Shown here in pieces: positions 1 to 9,463 of a DNA stretch of 64,000 bases. The DNA comes from Legionella jordanis. Lineage in GTDB: Bacteria > Pseudomonadota > Gammaproteobacteria > Legionellales > Legionellaceae. Both the position numbers and the translations under genes were made by a program. Under the pieces are notes generated by a model. It saw only the letters and a program-made list of their open reading frames with translations. It had not been told where the DNA came from and ran no database searches. Position 1 is the stretch's first letter; every line of letters starts with the position of its first letter. Location of the stretch: assembly GCF_900637635.1 (NCBI RefSeq), contig NZ_LR134383.1:1012501-1076500 (forward strand), in the 5' to 3' direction.

Positions 1-2039
1 GCAAACCAGGCATCTACTTGATCGTTAGTCGTTCCTGTTTTTCCTGCTAAATCAGGTCGATTTAAAATTCTTGCTGCATGAGCGGTACCATGCTGAATGA
101 CCCCCTTTAATGCCGAAGTCATTAAAAAAGCAACATCAGATGAAATAACTCGAGGTGCCAAGCTCGCAGGATCAACCTTATCCGCTGAACAGTCATCACA
201 AGCAATGGATGGTTTGGCTTGAAGCAAAATGGCGCCATTATTATCCGTAATGTGATCAATCAAATAGGGTTCGATACGAAAACCACCGTTTGCAAATACG
301 GCATAAGCGGCTGTTAATTCCATGGGACTAACGGATAAGCTTCCTAAAGCTAAAGAAAGAGCCCGAGGCAATTTATCTTTTCGAAAGCCAAAACGAGAGA
401 TAAAGTCAATTGCATAATCAAAGCCTATGTCATCCAGGACCCGAATGGACACCAAGTTTCTTGAGTGGATTAAGGCATCTTTAAGGCGGGTGGGTCCATT
501 AAATGTCAGATTCACATTATGGGGCCGCCACAAATTAGCCTGGCTTGGATCATCAACGACAATCGGCGCGTCATTGATTAAGGTTGCGAGTGTGTAACCT
601 TTATTCAAAGCAGCAGCATAGACAAAGGGTTTAAAGCTTGACCCTGGTTGTCGTTCAGATTGTGTAGCCCGGTTGAATTTGCTTTTTAGAAAATCAAAGC
701 CGCCCACTAATGCTTCCAAAGCTCCATTGTTGGGGTTTAAAGCCACCAAAGCACCTTCAACTTGCGGAATTTGACTCAGCAGCCATTTATTATTTTGGTT
801 GCGTACATAAATAATATCGCCCACAGTAACGACTTGTTGAGCTTTCGTCGGGCTTCGTCCTGTCCAACCATTTTTAAGAGCGGGTCTTGCCCAGGATATT
901 CCTTCCCAAGTGATAGTAAAGTTGCGACCTTGCCGGTTAGCAGCTATTGCTTCTTTATCGCCAACTGCCAAAACAACAGCAGGTTCAAGTGAATCTACTG
1001 CAGGATATTGCGCCAGCAATTTATGCAAAGCATCCGGAGACTGGCTGTTTACGCCGGTTATTTTGGCAATGGGCCCCCGATAACCATGCCGACGGTCATA
1101 GGCGAGAAGATTATCAACCACTACTTTGTTAGCAGTAGTCTGTAGGTCACCTTTTATGGTGGTGTAGACTTTATATCCTTTTGTGTAGGCTTTAGGGCCG
1201 AAATGATCAAACAGCGATTGACGAATCATTTCAGCTACATAGGGAGCTGGTACCTCAATGTTTGTGCCATGATATTTCGCGGTAATTGGTTGGGCTATGG
1301 CTTCCTGATATTGTTTTTCAGTAATGAAATTCTCTTCGAGGAGACGTTGAAGCACATGGTCGCGTCGTTTTTTGGCTGCCATGGGATTAGCAATGGGATT
1401 TTGCGTGGAAGGAGCTTGGGGTAAACCTGCGATCATGGCTAATTCTGCCAAATTTAATTCCTTTAGTGGCTTCCCGTAGTAAACTTCAGCGGCGGCACCG
1501 ACCCCATAGGCTCGATTACCCAAATAAATTTTATTCAGATAGAGTTCAAGGATTTTTTCTTTGGGCAATTCGCGATCGATTTTAATGGCCAGTAAAATCT
1601 CATTAAACTTTCTTAGAAACGTTTTTTTGCGGCTTAGAAAGAAATTACGCGCTACCTGCATAGTTATGGTACTGCCACCTTGAGATTTTGTTCCAGTTTG
1701 CAGCATGCGGACAGTTGCCCGACCCAAACCAAAAATATCCACTCCAGGATGTTCAAAAAAACGTTGATCTTCCGTTGCTAGGATTGCTTTGATAAGCAGA
1801 GGGGGAATGTCTTCATAGTTGAGTGGAATTCGACGTTTCTCTCCGTACTCCTGAATTAATAAACCATCCTGAGTATAGATTCGCAGCGGGACTTGCAAGC
1901 GTACGGTTTTAAGGGAATCCACATTGGGTAGTTGACTTTCCAAATAAAGATAGAGAAAACTCACTGCCACAATAAGTAGAAATAAAAGACTGAATAAAGC
2001 CCATAAACCTTTGCGCCAAAAATATGCCGATTTTCTCAT
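1..2039 (-). CDS. mrcA: Penicillin-binding protein 1A, bifunctional murein transglycosylase/transpeptidase (5' part; C-terminus off window)
   Basis: Read on the minus strand from the ATG at 2039, the frame stays open to the left edge, so the C-terminus is missing. It polymerises and cross-links peptidoglycan in the periplasm. A single N-terminal membrane anchor (about residues 8-30) is followed by the family 51 glycosyltransferase motifs TEDQRFFEHPG and GGSTITMQVARN. The transpeptidase motifs follow: SSFKPF with the catalytic Ser and Lys, SRN, and KTGTTN about ten residues before the edge. About 680 residues are visible; family members are usually 770-850. It lies divergently from the pil operon with one gene between, the order expected near pilM in gammaproteobacteria. 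Function is secure from the motifs; the symbol could equally be ponA. Confidence 0.95.
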   Translation of the reverse strand, partial: MRKSAYFWRKGLWALFSLLFLLIVAVSFLYLYLESQLPNVDSLKTVRLQVPLRIYTQDGLLIQEYGEKRRIPLNYEDIPPLLIKAILATEDQRFFEHPGVDIFGLGRATVRMLQTGTKSQGGSTITMQVARNFFLSRKKTFLRKFNEILLAIKIDRELPKEKILELYLNKIYLGNRAYGVGAAAEVYYGKPLKELNLAELAMIAGLPQAPSTQNPIANPMAAKKRRDHVLQRLLEENFITEKQYQEAIAQPITAKYHGTNIEVPAPYVAEMIRQSLFDHFGPKAYTKGYKVYTTIKGDLQTTANKVVVDNLLAYDRRHGYRGPIAKITGVNSQSPDALHKLLAQYPAVDSLEPAVVLAVGDKEAIAANRQGRNFTITWEGISWARPALKNGWTGRSPTKAQQVVTVGDIIYVRNQNNKWLLSQIPQVEGALVALNPNNGALEALVGGFDFLKSKFNRATQSERQPGSSFKPFVYAAALNKGYTLATLINDAPIVVDDPSQANLWRPHNVNLTFNGPTRLKDALIHSRNLVSIRVLDDIGFDYAIDFISRFGFRKDKLPRALSLALGSLSVSPMELTAAYAVFANGGFRIEPYLIDHITDNNGAILLQAKPSIACDDCSADKVDPASLAPRVISSDVAFLMTSALKGVIQHGTAHAARILNRPDLAGKTGTTNDQVDAWF

Positions 2040-2150
2040 GAGATTTTTATGCAGAATCGATCAATAATTCGTGGGATTATAGCGCTATTTTTGGGTATAT
2101 TGCGATCTTTCTAGGGAATTTAACTTAAGTTTTGATGGAATTGGTGCAAT

Positions 2151-2169
2151 CCCCTCGATATCTGAGGGG
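2151..2169. terminator. GC-rich hairpin between mrcA and the coiled-coil gene
   Basis: CCCCTC and GAGGGG pair around a 7-base loop, just past the 3' end of the minus-strand coiled-coil gene. There is no strong T-run on either strand, so this is a weak candidate terminator. Confidence 0.4.
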
Positions 2170-2176
2170 ACAACAT

Positions 2177-3211
2177 TCAATCCGGATGATTAGCAGAATT
2201 GGTTTCGGGTGTTGAATCCAATGATTTTTCTTTCAGTAATGCTCCCAGGCCTGCATTAAAAAATGGGTGATATCCTACTGTGGCTCTGTGTCCCAAAGTT
2301 CCTCTGATAATGGGCGTGGTCATGTATCTCAATTCAACAACTTTCTGTTTGAGATCGTTTCTTTCTGATTGTAGTTCAGCAAGTTGCCGCTCATGTTCTT
2401 CTTTGGCCCGAGCCAGAGCGGACATTAGATTTTCAATTTCATCAAGGAGAAATTGTTTTTCCTCTTCTTGCTTTGGCTTATTTTCATAAACTGATTTTTT
2501 TTCCTCTTCAAGTTCCTGTTTCTCATATTTCAGCAACTTTACCTCTTCTTCCAGACGATGAACCCGTTTTATCATTTCTTCATTTTCTTGCGCTAACGCA
2601 TCATTTTTCTGTTTTAAAAGCTCATTTTCTTGCTTTAAAGCTTCATTTTTTTGTTCAGAAAATTGTTGCTGGTGTTCATTAATAAGTCTGTCAATCAGGG
2701 AAGTAATAGATTTTTCACTGTAGTCGGTCAGAGATAAGGGTTGCAGAAGTAAACGCTCGATTAGTTGCCCTGAATTGGACAGGGTATAACGTTTTAAAAG
2801 ACCTCTAGTGCAGCCAATGAGTTTTTCACTTTTTCCGTCATATACAATCGTCAATTCGTTATTATGAGAAGTTTTTAATAAATTACTGGCTACTTGAATT
2901 AAAATTTTAAGATCCTGAGAAACCCCTTCAATTTCAGTAGGACTCAGTGGTCTCGGTTGGTCCACCAAAGGTTTCAATTTCATGTAATTGAACAAAAAAT
3001 AATCCATTAGATTTTGCCGATCCGTATAATTGCGGGTAGAGTCATTAATTACGGTTTGTAATGTTTCAAAAATTTCCCTATTTGAATTCTTTAATAACGC
3101 TTCAATATTTAAATTACGCCAAGACTCTTTTGAGCCTTGCTCAGGTTGACTTTGCCCATAACTTAAAATTATTTCACAAAGGGATTGGATGGTTTCTTGT
3201 AAACGTGTCAT
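2177..3211 (-). CDS. Coiled-coil protein of unknown function
   Basis: I do not recognise a family. The start at 3211 is chosen because AAGGAG lies just upstream of this ATG; an in-frame upstream start would add 19 residues without a ribosome site. The 344-residue product has a globular N-terminal half (about 1-185). A long heptad-rich coiled coil follows (about 190-290) with strings such as QENELLKQKNDALAQENEE, and then a short glycine- and proline-containing tail. There is no signal peptide or membrane segment. It sits between mrcA and pilM but is transcribed away from the pilus operon. Long coiled coils are common in Dot/Icm effectors, but a housekeeping structural role is equally possible. 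Confidence 0.8.
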   Translation of the reverse strand: MTRLQETIQSLCEIILSYGQSQPEQGSKESWRNLNIEALLKNSNREIFETLQTVINDSTRNYTDRQNLMDYFLFNYMKLKPLVDQPRPLSPTEIEGVSQDLKILIQVASNLLKTSHNNELTIVYDGKSEKLIGCTRGLLKRYTLSNSGQLIERLLLQPLSLTDYSEKSITSLIDRLINEHQQQFSEQKNEALKQENELLKQKNDALAQENEEMIKRVHRLEEEVKLLKYEKQELEEEKKSVYENKPKQEEEKQFLLDEIENLMSALARAKEEHERQLAELQSERNDLKQKVVELRYMTTPIIRGTLGHRATVGYHPFFNAGLGALLKEKSLDSTPETNSANHPD

Positions 3212-3468
3212 AAAAACTCCTTTTAACGATGTTATGTGATGGGTAAAAATGCTCCCAGCAAAATCCACTATATTTAAAGCCTAATGGGAGTGCAAGTGTT
3301 GGACAGTCGGGCAACGCAAAAGTTAATAAGTATAGTTTTAAATCTAATCCATCCATTCATGCAATAAATATTTTATTTTTTCAAAAACTTAGGATATATT
3401 TACATCCCCTTGGCGGCATAGGAAATGGTCTGCCATGGATTGTCCAACTCAGCAAATAAGGAATTAAC

Positions 3469-4506
3469 GTGTTTAGGCGATTTAAATATTTCAATCGCCC
3501 TATTTTGGGTATTGATATAGGTCCCCTGCAGGTGAAAATCGTGCAGATTTCAAGGGACTTGAAGGAATGTCAGGTTGATTTTGCTCTTAGCGAAGCTTTG
3601 CCTCCTCATGCTGTCATAGATAACCAAATTCAAGATGCAAATGCCATTGTATGCTGCATTAGCAAAATGCTCGCAAAGATCGGGTTAACAAGTAATTTAG
3701 CTGTACTTGCTTTGCCTAACTCGGCAGTGCTTTGCAAACTCATTCAGATAAGCAATAAAGTACCCGAAATGGAGCGCGAACAATTTATTTTGTTTGAAGC
3801 CGCTAAGCTTTTTGCCAATCCTGCACAAGAACTAAATTTTGATTTTGTCATAAAAGGCCAATCCGCTATGCATAATAATGCCTTGGATGTGCTGTTGTTT
3901 GCCAGCCGAGCTGAGCACATCAATAGCCGTTTGGAAATTATGAATCAACTTGGTCTAACAGCCAAAGCAGTCGAGATGGAATCGACCAGCTTTGAACGTC
4001 TTCTACTCTGGCTAGGCAGCTCTCCAAATGAGTTTAGATCGAAAACAACAGGTATTGTTTTAATAAAAAATCTTTCTATTAGTCTTCACGTCATGGAAAA
4101 AGCAACAACTATTTTTAGCTATGAAGAAAGCTTTGCCACTCAACAATGGCTCAAGACCTTATCAAAGGATACTGCCGGAATTTTCAGACAAATCCCTGCA
4201 ACGCAAGCAAAAACTGAAGAACTTCCTCAAGAGCTTCTGTTAAGACAGATTAAACGAATGCAGCAATTTTTTGCTTCGACTCATAAGAAATCGATAGATC
4301 ACTTCTTTTTAATTGCTGAAATGAATGATGTTTTCTCTTTTAATGAACGCTTACGAGAAAAACTGGGAACCTCCGTCAGTATTGCCAATCCATTTGCGCG
4401 ACTGAAATTCTCAGAGGATTGCTCAGTCAAACCAGCAAAGGCTAGATGGCCTTCATTTAGTCTGGCTTGTGGTTTGGCTTTAAGGAGCTCATTGGGACAT
4501 GAATGA
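3469..4506 (+). CDS. pilM: Type IV pilus assembly protein PilM
   Basis: PilM is a cytoplasmic actin-like ATPase-fold protein that binds the N-terminal tail of PilN at the base of the type IV pilus machine. The 345-residue frame starts at a GTG preceded by AAGGA at good spacing. The phosphate-1-like loop of the FtsA/PilM fold is visible near the N-terminus (GIDIGPLQVKIV). It is the first gene of pilMNOPQ and overlaps pilN by 8 bases. The operon in type IV pilus bacteria supports twitching and natural competence. Identification rests on the fold motif and strict gene order. Confidence 0.93.
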   Translation: MFRRFKYFNRPILGIDIGPLQVKIVQISRDLKECQVDFALSEALPPHAVIDNQIQDANAIVCCISKMLAKIGLTSNLAVLALPNSAVLCKLIQISNKVPEMEREQFILFEAAKLFANPAQELNFDFVIKGQSAMHNNALDVLLFASRAEHINSRLEIMNQLGLTAKAVEMESTSFERLLLWLGSSPNEFRSKTTGIVLIKNLSISLHVMEKATTIFSYEESFATQQWLKTLSKDTAGIFRQIPATQAKTEELPQELLLRQIKRMQQFFASTHKKSIDHFFLIAEMNDVFSFNERLREKLGTSVSIANPFARLKFSEDCSVKPAKARWPSFSLACGLALRSSLGHE

Positions 4507-5050
4507 TATAAACTTTTTGCCTTGGAGGAACACAATTAGGGCAGAGCGGCGTACAAGATTTATTCTGCTACTTGTTTTTTCCTTGTTGTCTTCAATTAGC
4601 CTGATTGGCTTTTTTAAATCGTATTACAGCTTTGCAATTACCCGACAGCTAAAACGCAATGCTCAATTAGAAAGTGAGATAAAGCAATGCGAGCTTAAGC
4701 TCAAGGGAAATCAGGAGGTTTATCAAAAGCACGCTTCTGTCATGAGATTTTTTGAAAGAATTAAGCAATTTCGGAGGCATTGCATCCTTGCGGTGCACTT
4801 ATTGGAAGAGCTTTGCACCATTCTGCCACAGCAGGTACGCCTAAAGAAAATCTCTGGAAAAAATCAGCTTATCTTATTACAAGGCCAAACAAAGTCTCAA
4901 CATGAATTAGGAATTTTAATTCGTTTAATGGAAAAAAATCACTGGCTTTCGCAACCTCGCTTGCTTGAAATGAGAAAAATGGAATTCCACGGAAAGAATG
5001 TAGCGCAGTTTAAATTAAGCTTGATGCTGAAAGCGGACGCAATTGGGTGA
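4499..5050 (+). CDS. pilN: Type IV pilus assembly protein PilN
   Basis: An inner-membrane protein of 183 residues. Its cytoplasmic N-terminus carries the INFLPWR element that docks into PilM. One membrane helix follows (about residues 22-45), then a periplasmic coiled coil and a small alpha/beta domain that pairs with PilO. The start overlaps the pilM stop by 8 bases, implying translational coupling. Length and order match the family. Confidence 0.92.
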   Translation: MNDINFLPWRNTIRAERRTRFILLLVFSLLSSISLIGFFKSYYSFAITRQLKRNAQLESEIKQCELKLKGNQEVYQKHASVMRFFERIKQFRRHCILAVHLLEELCTILPQQVRLKKISGKNQLILLQGQTKSQHELGILIRLMEKNHWLSQPRLLEMRKMEFHGKNVAQFKLSLMLKADAIG

Positions 5051-5060
5051 GGAAACTAGC

Positions 5061-5627
5061 ATGAAATGTATTGAATGGAAATCGGGTTTCCTTGAGGCTT
5101 TCCAATTTTTAAAGATTATCCTTATTGCTGGTATTTTATCAACCCTAGGGTTTGGCTATCTAATTTACCTAAAACCTCAAAAAGAAAGCTATTGGCATTT
5201 AAAGCAATTTGAAGGGGCTTTAAAACAGCAGCTTAAGACAAGTCGATTATCCCTTGTAAAGCTGGATAGAATGAGGGCAGAGATCAGCTTGGTCCATAAA
5301 ATTTTGGCAAGCTCATTGAATCCATTGGCCAGTGGAGGCAAGTCGCCTTCCCTACTTGAATCCCTATTCCAGCAAGCCAAAGACCAGCATCTTAGTATCA
5401 ACCTCTTTGCTCCTTCCTCAGAAAAAGACCATGGATTTTATCGCGAATTGACGATCAAGATGAGCGTGAAAGGACATTATCATGAAATGGCGAGCTTTCT
5501 AGGCGGGCTTACTGGTCTTTTAAGTGCAATGCAATTTAGGAGTTTTGAAATCTCAAGCTCATCTTCTGCTAACTCATCTCAGGAGTTATTAATGAAATTG
5601 ACATTAAAAATTTATCGGCTGAAATAG
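5061..5627 (+). CDS. pilO: Type IV pilus assembly protein PilO
   Basis: The inner-membrane partner of PilN in the pilus alignment subcomplex. I place the start at the ATG at 5061, with GAGG about 8 bases upstream. A TTG at 5043 would add six residues but has no ribosome site of its own. The 188-residue product has one membrane helix near residues 15-38, a coiled-coil segment, and a periplasmic ferredoxin-like domain. Its stop is directly followed by the pilP start codon. Sequence is divergent in this family; the call depends largely on position and topology. Confidence 0.9.
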   Translation: MKCIEWKSGFLEAFQFLKIILIAGILSTLGFGYLIYLKPQKESYWHLKQFEGALKQQLKTSRLSLVKLDRMRAEISLVHKILASSLNPLASGGKSPSLLESLFQQAKDQHLSINLFAPSSEKDHGFYRELTIKMSVKGHYHEMASFLGGLTGLLSAMQFRSFEISSSSSANSSQELLMKLTLKIYRLK

Positions 5628-6104
5628 ATGACAGTATTCAAAGGATTATCTTTTATTTTTCTGTCCTTAATGATGAGTACATCTAACTCCTCACAGAGTG
5701 ACTTTATTGAAAAGTACAGCAGGGCTCATGTAAGCAAGAAAAATACTATATCTTTAGTCTTACCTGGGATGGGCCTTGTTCCCCCTTATTTTTATTCTGC
5801 TCACATAGAAATACGAACCCCATTTAGTTGGGGGACAAGAATAAAAACAAAGCAGCACCCAGTTGTATCCTCTACGGAAGTTTTAACCAAAACGCCTTTG
5901 AAACAGATTAGATTTGTAGGTCAACTTCGAACCACATCCACGACTTGGGCCCTGGTCTTAGGCGGAAATGGAAAGTTAATACACGTAAAAAAAGGGGATT
6001 ACCTGGGAAGAGAGAAAAGTAGAATCATAAAAATTCATAAAGCGGCTTTGATTCTCAAGAGTGGTTCTCTAAGATTAGCAACTAATAAGGGACTCGTAAG
6101 TTGA
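5628..6104 (+). CDS. pilP: Type IV pilus assembly protein PilP
   Basis: A periplasmic protein that links the PilNO complex to the secretin PilQ. The 158-residue frame has a hydrophobic N-terminus ending around residue 20. No clear lipobox cysteine is visible, whereas many PilP proteins are lipoproteins. The C-terminal half contains the beta-rich PilP core (IRFVGQLRTTSTTWALVLGG, then a strand with GDYLGRE). It starts immediately after the pilO stop, and its own stop overlaps the TTG start of pilQ by 4 bases. Confidence 0.88.
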   Translation: MTVFKGLSFIFLSLMMSTSNSSQSDFIEKYSRAHVSKKNTISLVLPGMGLVPPYFYSAHIEIRTPFSWGTRIKTKQHPVVSSTEVLTKTPLKQIRFVGQLRTTSTTWALVLGGNGKLIHVKKGDYLGREKSRIIKIHKAALILKSGSLRLATNKGLVS

Positions 6105-7537
6105 TTAGACTGCAATGTTTTTACGTCATACTAGGACTGTATCTACTGATAACCAATGAATTCGCTTTTGCTAATCCGGCAGCAGCGGCTCCGCCTTCGG
6201 ACACCAAAGCCTTAGAGCAATCGTTTCATCAAAAACGAATTTCTTTAAATTTTCAAGACATTGAAGTTCGCGCTGTTTTGCAGGTATTGGCTGAATTTGC
6301 TGGAATAAATATGGTTGTCAGTGATACAGTAAAGGGCAAAATTACACTTAGTTTAAACAATGTAGCTTGGGATCATGCTTTGAGTATTATTTTACGAACG
6401 CAATCTCTGGAGAAGAGATTGATGGGTAGAGTTTTGTTTATTGCTCCTACAGATGAAATCAGCCATTATGAAAAAAAAGTTCAGGAATCCAAACTCGAAC
6501 TGAAAAACTTGGCTCCTTTGAAGTCCCAGCTCATTACCATAAACTACGCCAAAGTTTCTGACATTGCCAGTATCTTACAGGATAAAAAGGAGGCTTTCCT
6601 TTCTCCGCGAGGTCAGCTTATTGCTGATCCCAGAACAAATACATTGTGGGTTCAGGACAGCGCGAGTCGCTTGGCAACCATTAGAAAAATAATTAAGCAG
6701 TTCGATGTGCCGGTGAAACAAGTGTTAATTGAGGCGCGTATTGTCAATGTGACCAAGGACGTTGCGCAGGATTTGGGTTTGCATTTTAGTATTTCCAAAC
6801 CTGGATTATTGTCTTCCTTAAGAGCTCAAGGACAAAATCTTGAAGCAAGTTCCTCTCTGGCTGAGCGTTTAAATTTTGATTTTGGCAATCTGGCTGTCCC
6901 CAGTTCACCTGTCTCTATTGGGGTTGCGCTGGCCAAATTAGGCGACGGTATTTTGCTTGATTTAGAGCTTTCCGCACTTGAAAGCGAAGGGCGCGGAGAG
7001 GTAATCTCAAGCCCACGGCTGATTACCACCAACCAGCAGCCTGCATTAATTGAGTCTGGAGAGGAAATTCCTTACCAGGAATCCACTTCCAGTGGCGCCA
7101 CTGCTGTGTCATTCAAAAAAGCCGTACTCAGTTTGAAAGTTACGCCACAAATTACACCTGACGCTAAAATTTTAATGGATTTGAAAATTAACCAGGACAT
7201 CCCTACACCAAAAGTGTTTAATGGAGTGCCGACAATTTTAACAAAGGAAATTCAAACCAAGATCTTAGCAAATAATTGTCAGACCATTGTGCTGGGTGGA
7301 ATCTATAAACAAGATAAAAATAACGAGATAAATCGCGTACCTTTTTTGGGGGAGCTGCCTTTGCTGGGCGGATTATTTCGAAATCGGGCTGCATCAATTC
7401 GAAATGAGGAGTTGCTCATTTTCATTACTCCTAGGATAATAACAAACTATTCTTTGCCAAAACATCCGAATAACGGAAGGCAAAATGTTGTAAGAGGTGT
7501 AAAATTAGTGAATCAGGAAGATATAACAAGATCTTGA
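6101..7537 (+). CDS. pilQ: Type IV pilus secretin PilQ
   Basis: The outer-membrane secretin through which the type IV pilus is extruded. Translation starts at a TTG overlapping the pilP stop. A signal peptide ends near residue 26 (...FAFA|NPAAA). The short secretin/TonB N-terminal domain (about 45-105), an N1 domain (about 130-215) and the secretin barrel follow; the barrel's C-terminal signature is VPFLGELPLLGGLFRNR near residue 430. At 478 residues it is shorter than many PilQ proteins (often about 700), because the N-terminal AMIN peptidoglycan-binding domains are absent. The secretin core looks intact. Confidence 0.93.
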   Translation: MIRLQCFYVILGLYLLITNEFAFANPAAAAPPSDTKALEQSFHQKRISLNFQDIEVRAVLQVLAEFAGINMVVSDTVKGKITLSLNNVAWDHALSIILRTQSLEKRLMGRVLFIAPTDEISHYEKKVQESKLELKNLAPLKSQLITINYAKVSDIASILQDKKEAFLSPRGQLIADPRTNTLWVQDSASRLATIRKIIKQFDVPVKQVLIEARIVNVTKDVAQDLGLHFSISKPGLLSSLRAQGQNLEASSSLAERLNFDFGNLAVPSSPVSIGVALAKLGDGILLDLELSALESEGRGEVISSPRLITTNQQPALIESGEEIPYQESTSSGATAVSFKKAVLSLKVTPQITPDAKILMDLKINQDIPTPKVFNGVPTILTKEIQTKILANNCQTIVLGGIYKQDKNNEINRVPFLGELPLLGGLFRNRAASIRNEELLIFITPRIITNYSLPKHPNNGRQNVVRGVKLVNQEDITRS

Positions 7538-7787
7538 GGAACAACGTCAGTTTGAGTATTGATTAGTAAATTCAAGGTCGAATGGCAAGAGGTGATTTGT
7601 TGCGTGTAAAATAAAATAAATCCGGGAATCAAGTAAGGGAAATGTGGCTTAATTTTTGCGCTGTATTTGGATTTTGTAGGGGGCACAGCTTAGCTTGAGG
7701 TTAGTCATGCTAACACATGCATTTCGACCAAAATCAAATAGGGCAAAAAGAATAAGTTTAAACTTTCTCTAGTGTACTATGTTTAAT

Positions 7788-7811
7788 AACAAGGGAGGCT
7801 TCCTCCTTGTT
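7788..7811. promoter_or_regulatory. Hairpin in the aroK leader
   Basis: AACAAGGGAGG and CCTCCTTGTT form a stem of about ten pairs with one bulged G and a 3-base loop, ending 25 bases before the aroK start. It is either the terminator of pilQ or a leader structure. No T-run follows, which favours a leader element. The rest of 7538-7787 shows no gene. Confidence 0.4.
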
Positions 7812-7836
7812 CAGCTGAAGGGGTATGTGATTAAAA

Positions 7837-8364
7837 ATGAGCATAGTTAAAGTACGAAACATATTTTTAATAGGGCCGATGGGAGCGGGTAAAAGCACAA
7901 TAGGCCGTACTTTGGCAAAAGAGCTCAAACTCGAGTTCTATGATTCCGATGAAGTGATAGAAGAACGAGCAGGAGCGGATATTTCTTGGATATTTGATAT
8001 TGAGGGAGAGGAAGGCTTTCGCCGCCGTGAGCAAAAAGTAATTGAAGAATTAACGCAAAAAACAAATATTGTTTTAGCTACAGGCGGGGGGGTTGTAATG
8101 ACTCCAGAAAATCGCAATGCACTGGCAGGTCGAGGAACCGTCATTTACCTCAAAACCTCTTTGCAACAACAATATGAAAGAACCAAGCGAGATACAAAAC
8201 GCCCTCTATTACAAACGGATGACTTGGAAACCCGATTGGAGTTATTGCGCGATGAGCGTGAGCCATTCTATGACGAGCTTGCTGATATTAGTTTTGAAAC
8301 AGATAAATTAACTGTAAAAGCTGTTGCCAACAATATTATCAAATATATATATGGCGAAGTTTGA
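7837..8364 (+). CDS. aroK: Shikimate kinase
   Basis: Phosphorylates shikimate to shikimate 3-phosphate with ATP in the cytoplasmic chorismate pathway. The 175-residue length is typical. The Walker A loop is [12 protein letters not shown] (about residues 13-24). The shikimate-binding aspartate is in [13 protein letters not shown], and the substrate-binding glycine-rich loop is ATGGGVV near residue 80. The LID region contains RPLL with its arginine. The 3' end overlaps the aroB start by 14 bases, so the two are likely translated as a pair. Confidence 0.96.
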   Translation: MSIVKVRNIFLIGPMGAGKSTIGRTLAKELKLEFYDSDEVIEERAGADISWIFDIEGEEGFRRREQKVIEELTQKTNIVLATGGGVVMTPENRNALAGRGTVIYLKTSLQQQYERTKRDTKRPLLQTDDLETRLELLRDEREPFYDELADISFETDKLTVKAVANNIIKYIYGEV

Positions 8365-9460
8365 TACTTATCAGCAGCTGACAGTCCATTTGAACAAACG
8401 TGAGTACCCTATTTTTATTGGTTACGATGTCCTAAAAGACGACAATTTGCTCAATCAGTATTTAGCTGGTGGGCAAATCCTAATCGTAACCAATGATAAG
8501 GTGGCTTCCTTGTATTTGGATTTGGTTAAATCGGCTTTTACAGGTAAGCAATGCGACTGTGTCATCCTTCCTGATGGTGAAGCATTTAAAAATCAACACA
8601 GTTTAAATAGCATTTACGATAAATTAATAACGAATAAACATCATCGTGATACCACTTTAATTGCTTTGGGAGGCGGTGTCATTGGTGATATGACTGGATT
8701 TGCTGCGGCTACCTACCAAAGGGGAGTAAGATTTTTGCAAATTCCAACAACGTTGTTAGCCCAGGTGGATGCTTCTATTGGTGGGAAAACTGGCATTAAT
8801 CACCCTCAAGGTAAAAATATGATTGGCAGCTTTCATCAACCGGCTGCGGTTATTATTGATTTAAATACCCTAAGAACTTTGCCCAAGCGGGAATTTCGGG
8901 CAGGCTTTGCTGAAGTCATCAAATATGCCTTACTAGCGGGTGGTGATTTTTTGCAGCAGGTTTATGCCGTTTTACAAGCAGGATTAGACGAAGAACAACG
9001 TGAACACTTAGTGACTGTTATCAAGGATTGTTGTCAAATCAAAGCCAATTATGTAGAACAAGATGAGTTTGAACAATTTGGCCAACGCGCCTTATTGAAT
9101 TTAGGGCATACATTTGCTCATGCTTTGGAATCAATCACTCATTATGAACGTTGGTTGCATGGCGAAGCCGTGGCTATAGGCTTGTATTGTGCGGCATTGC
9201 TATCTCATCGCTGTGGGCTATTGGATGAGGCTATGGTGAAGCTTGTTAATGACATGCTGTCGCTGGCTCATTTACCCAGACGAATTCCTAGGGATGTCAG
9301 TCTGGAGGCAATGCGAAGGGCAATGTCTCAGGATAAAAAAATAAAAAATAAAAAATTGCGCTTCATATTAATGAAAGCACCGGGTGATTGTTACATCGAA
9401 GAGAAAGTTGAAGATGATTTGGTGTTTTCTGTATTGCAGGCTGCGGTTGAAGGAGATTAA
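8351..9460 (+). CDS. aroB: 3-dehydroquinate synthase
   Basis: Converts DAHP to 3-dehydroquinate using NAD and a divalent metal, the second step of the shikimate pathway. I start it at the ATG at 8351 ([10 protein letters not shown], 369 residues) rather than an upstream in-frame codon inside aroK. NAD-binding GGGVIGD and the conserved block [12 protein letters not shown]-like ([11 protein letters not shown]) are visible. Metal-binding residues are recognisable in the [12 protein letters not shown] histidines and the [10 protein letters not shown] histidine. It is followed after 3 bases by the damX-like gene. Confidence 0.96.
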   Translation: MAKFDTYQQLTVHLNKREYPIFIGYDVLKDDNLLNQYLAGGQILIVTNDKVASLYLDLVKSAFTGKQCDCVILPDGEAFKNQHSLNSIYDKLITNKHHRDTTLIALGGGVIGDMTGFAAATYQRGVRFLQIPTTLLAQVDASIGGKTGINHPQGKNMIGSFHQPAAVIIDLNTLRTLPKREFRAGFAEVIKYALLAGGDFLQQVYAVLQAGLDEEQREHLVTVIKDCCQIKANYVEQDEFEQFGQRALLNLGHTFAHALESITHYERWLHGEAVAIGLYCAALLSHRCGLLDEAMVKLVNDMLSLAHLPRRIPRDVSLEAMRRAMSQDKKIKNKKLRFILMKAPGDCYIEEKVEDDLVFSVLQAAVEGD

Positions 9461-9463
9461 TTA

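Noticed and set aside
7538-7787. Small RNA between pilQ and aroK
   Set aside because: No promoter-terminator pair is visible; only the leader hairpin at 7788-7811 stands out.
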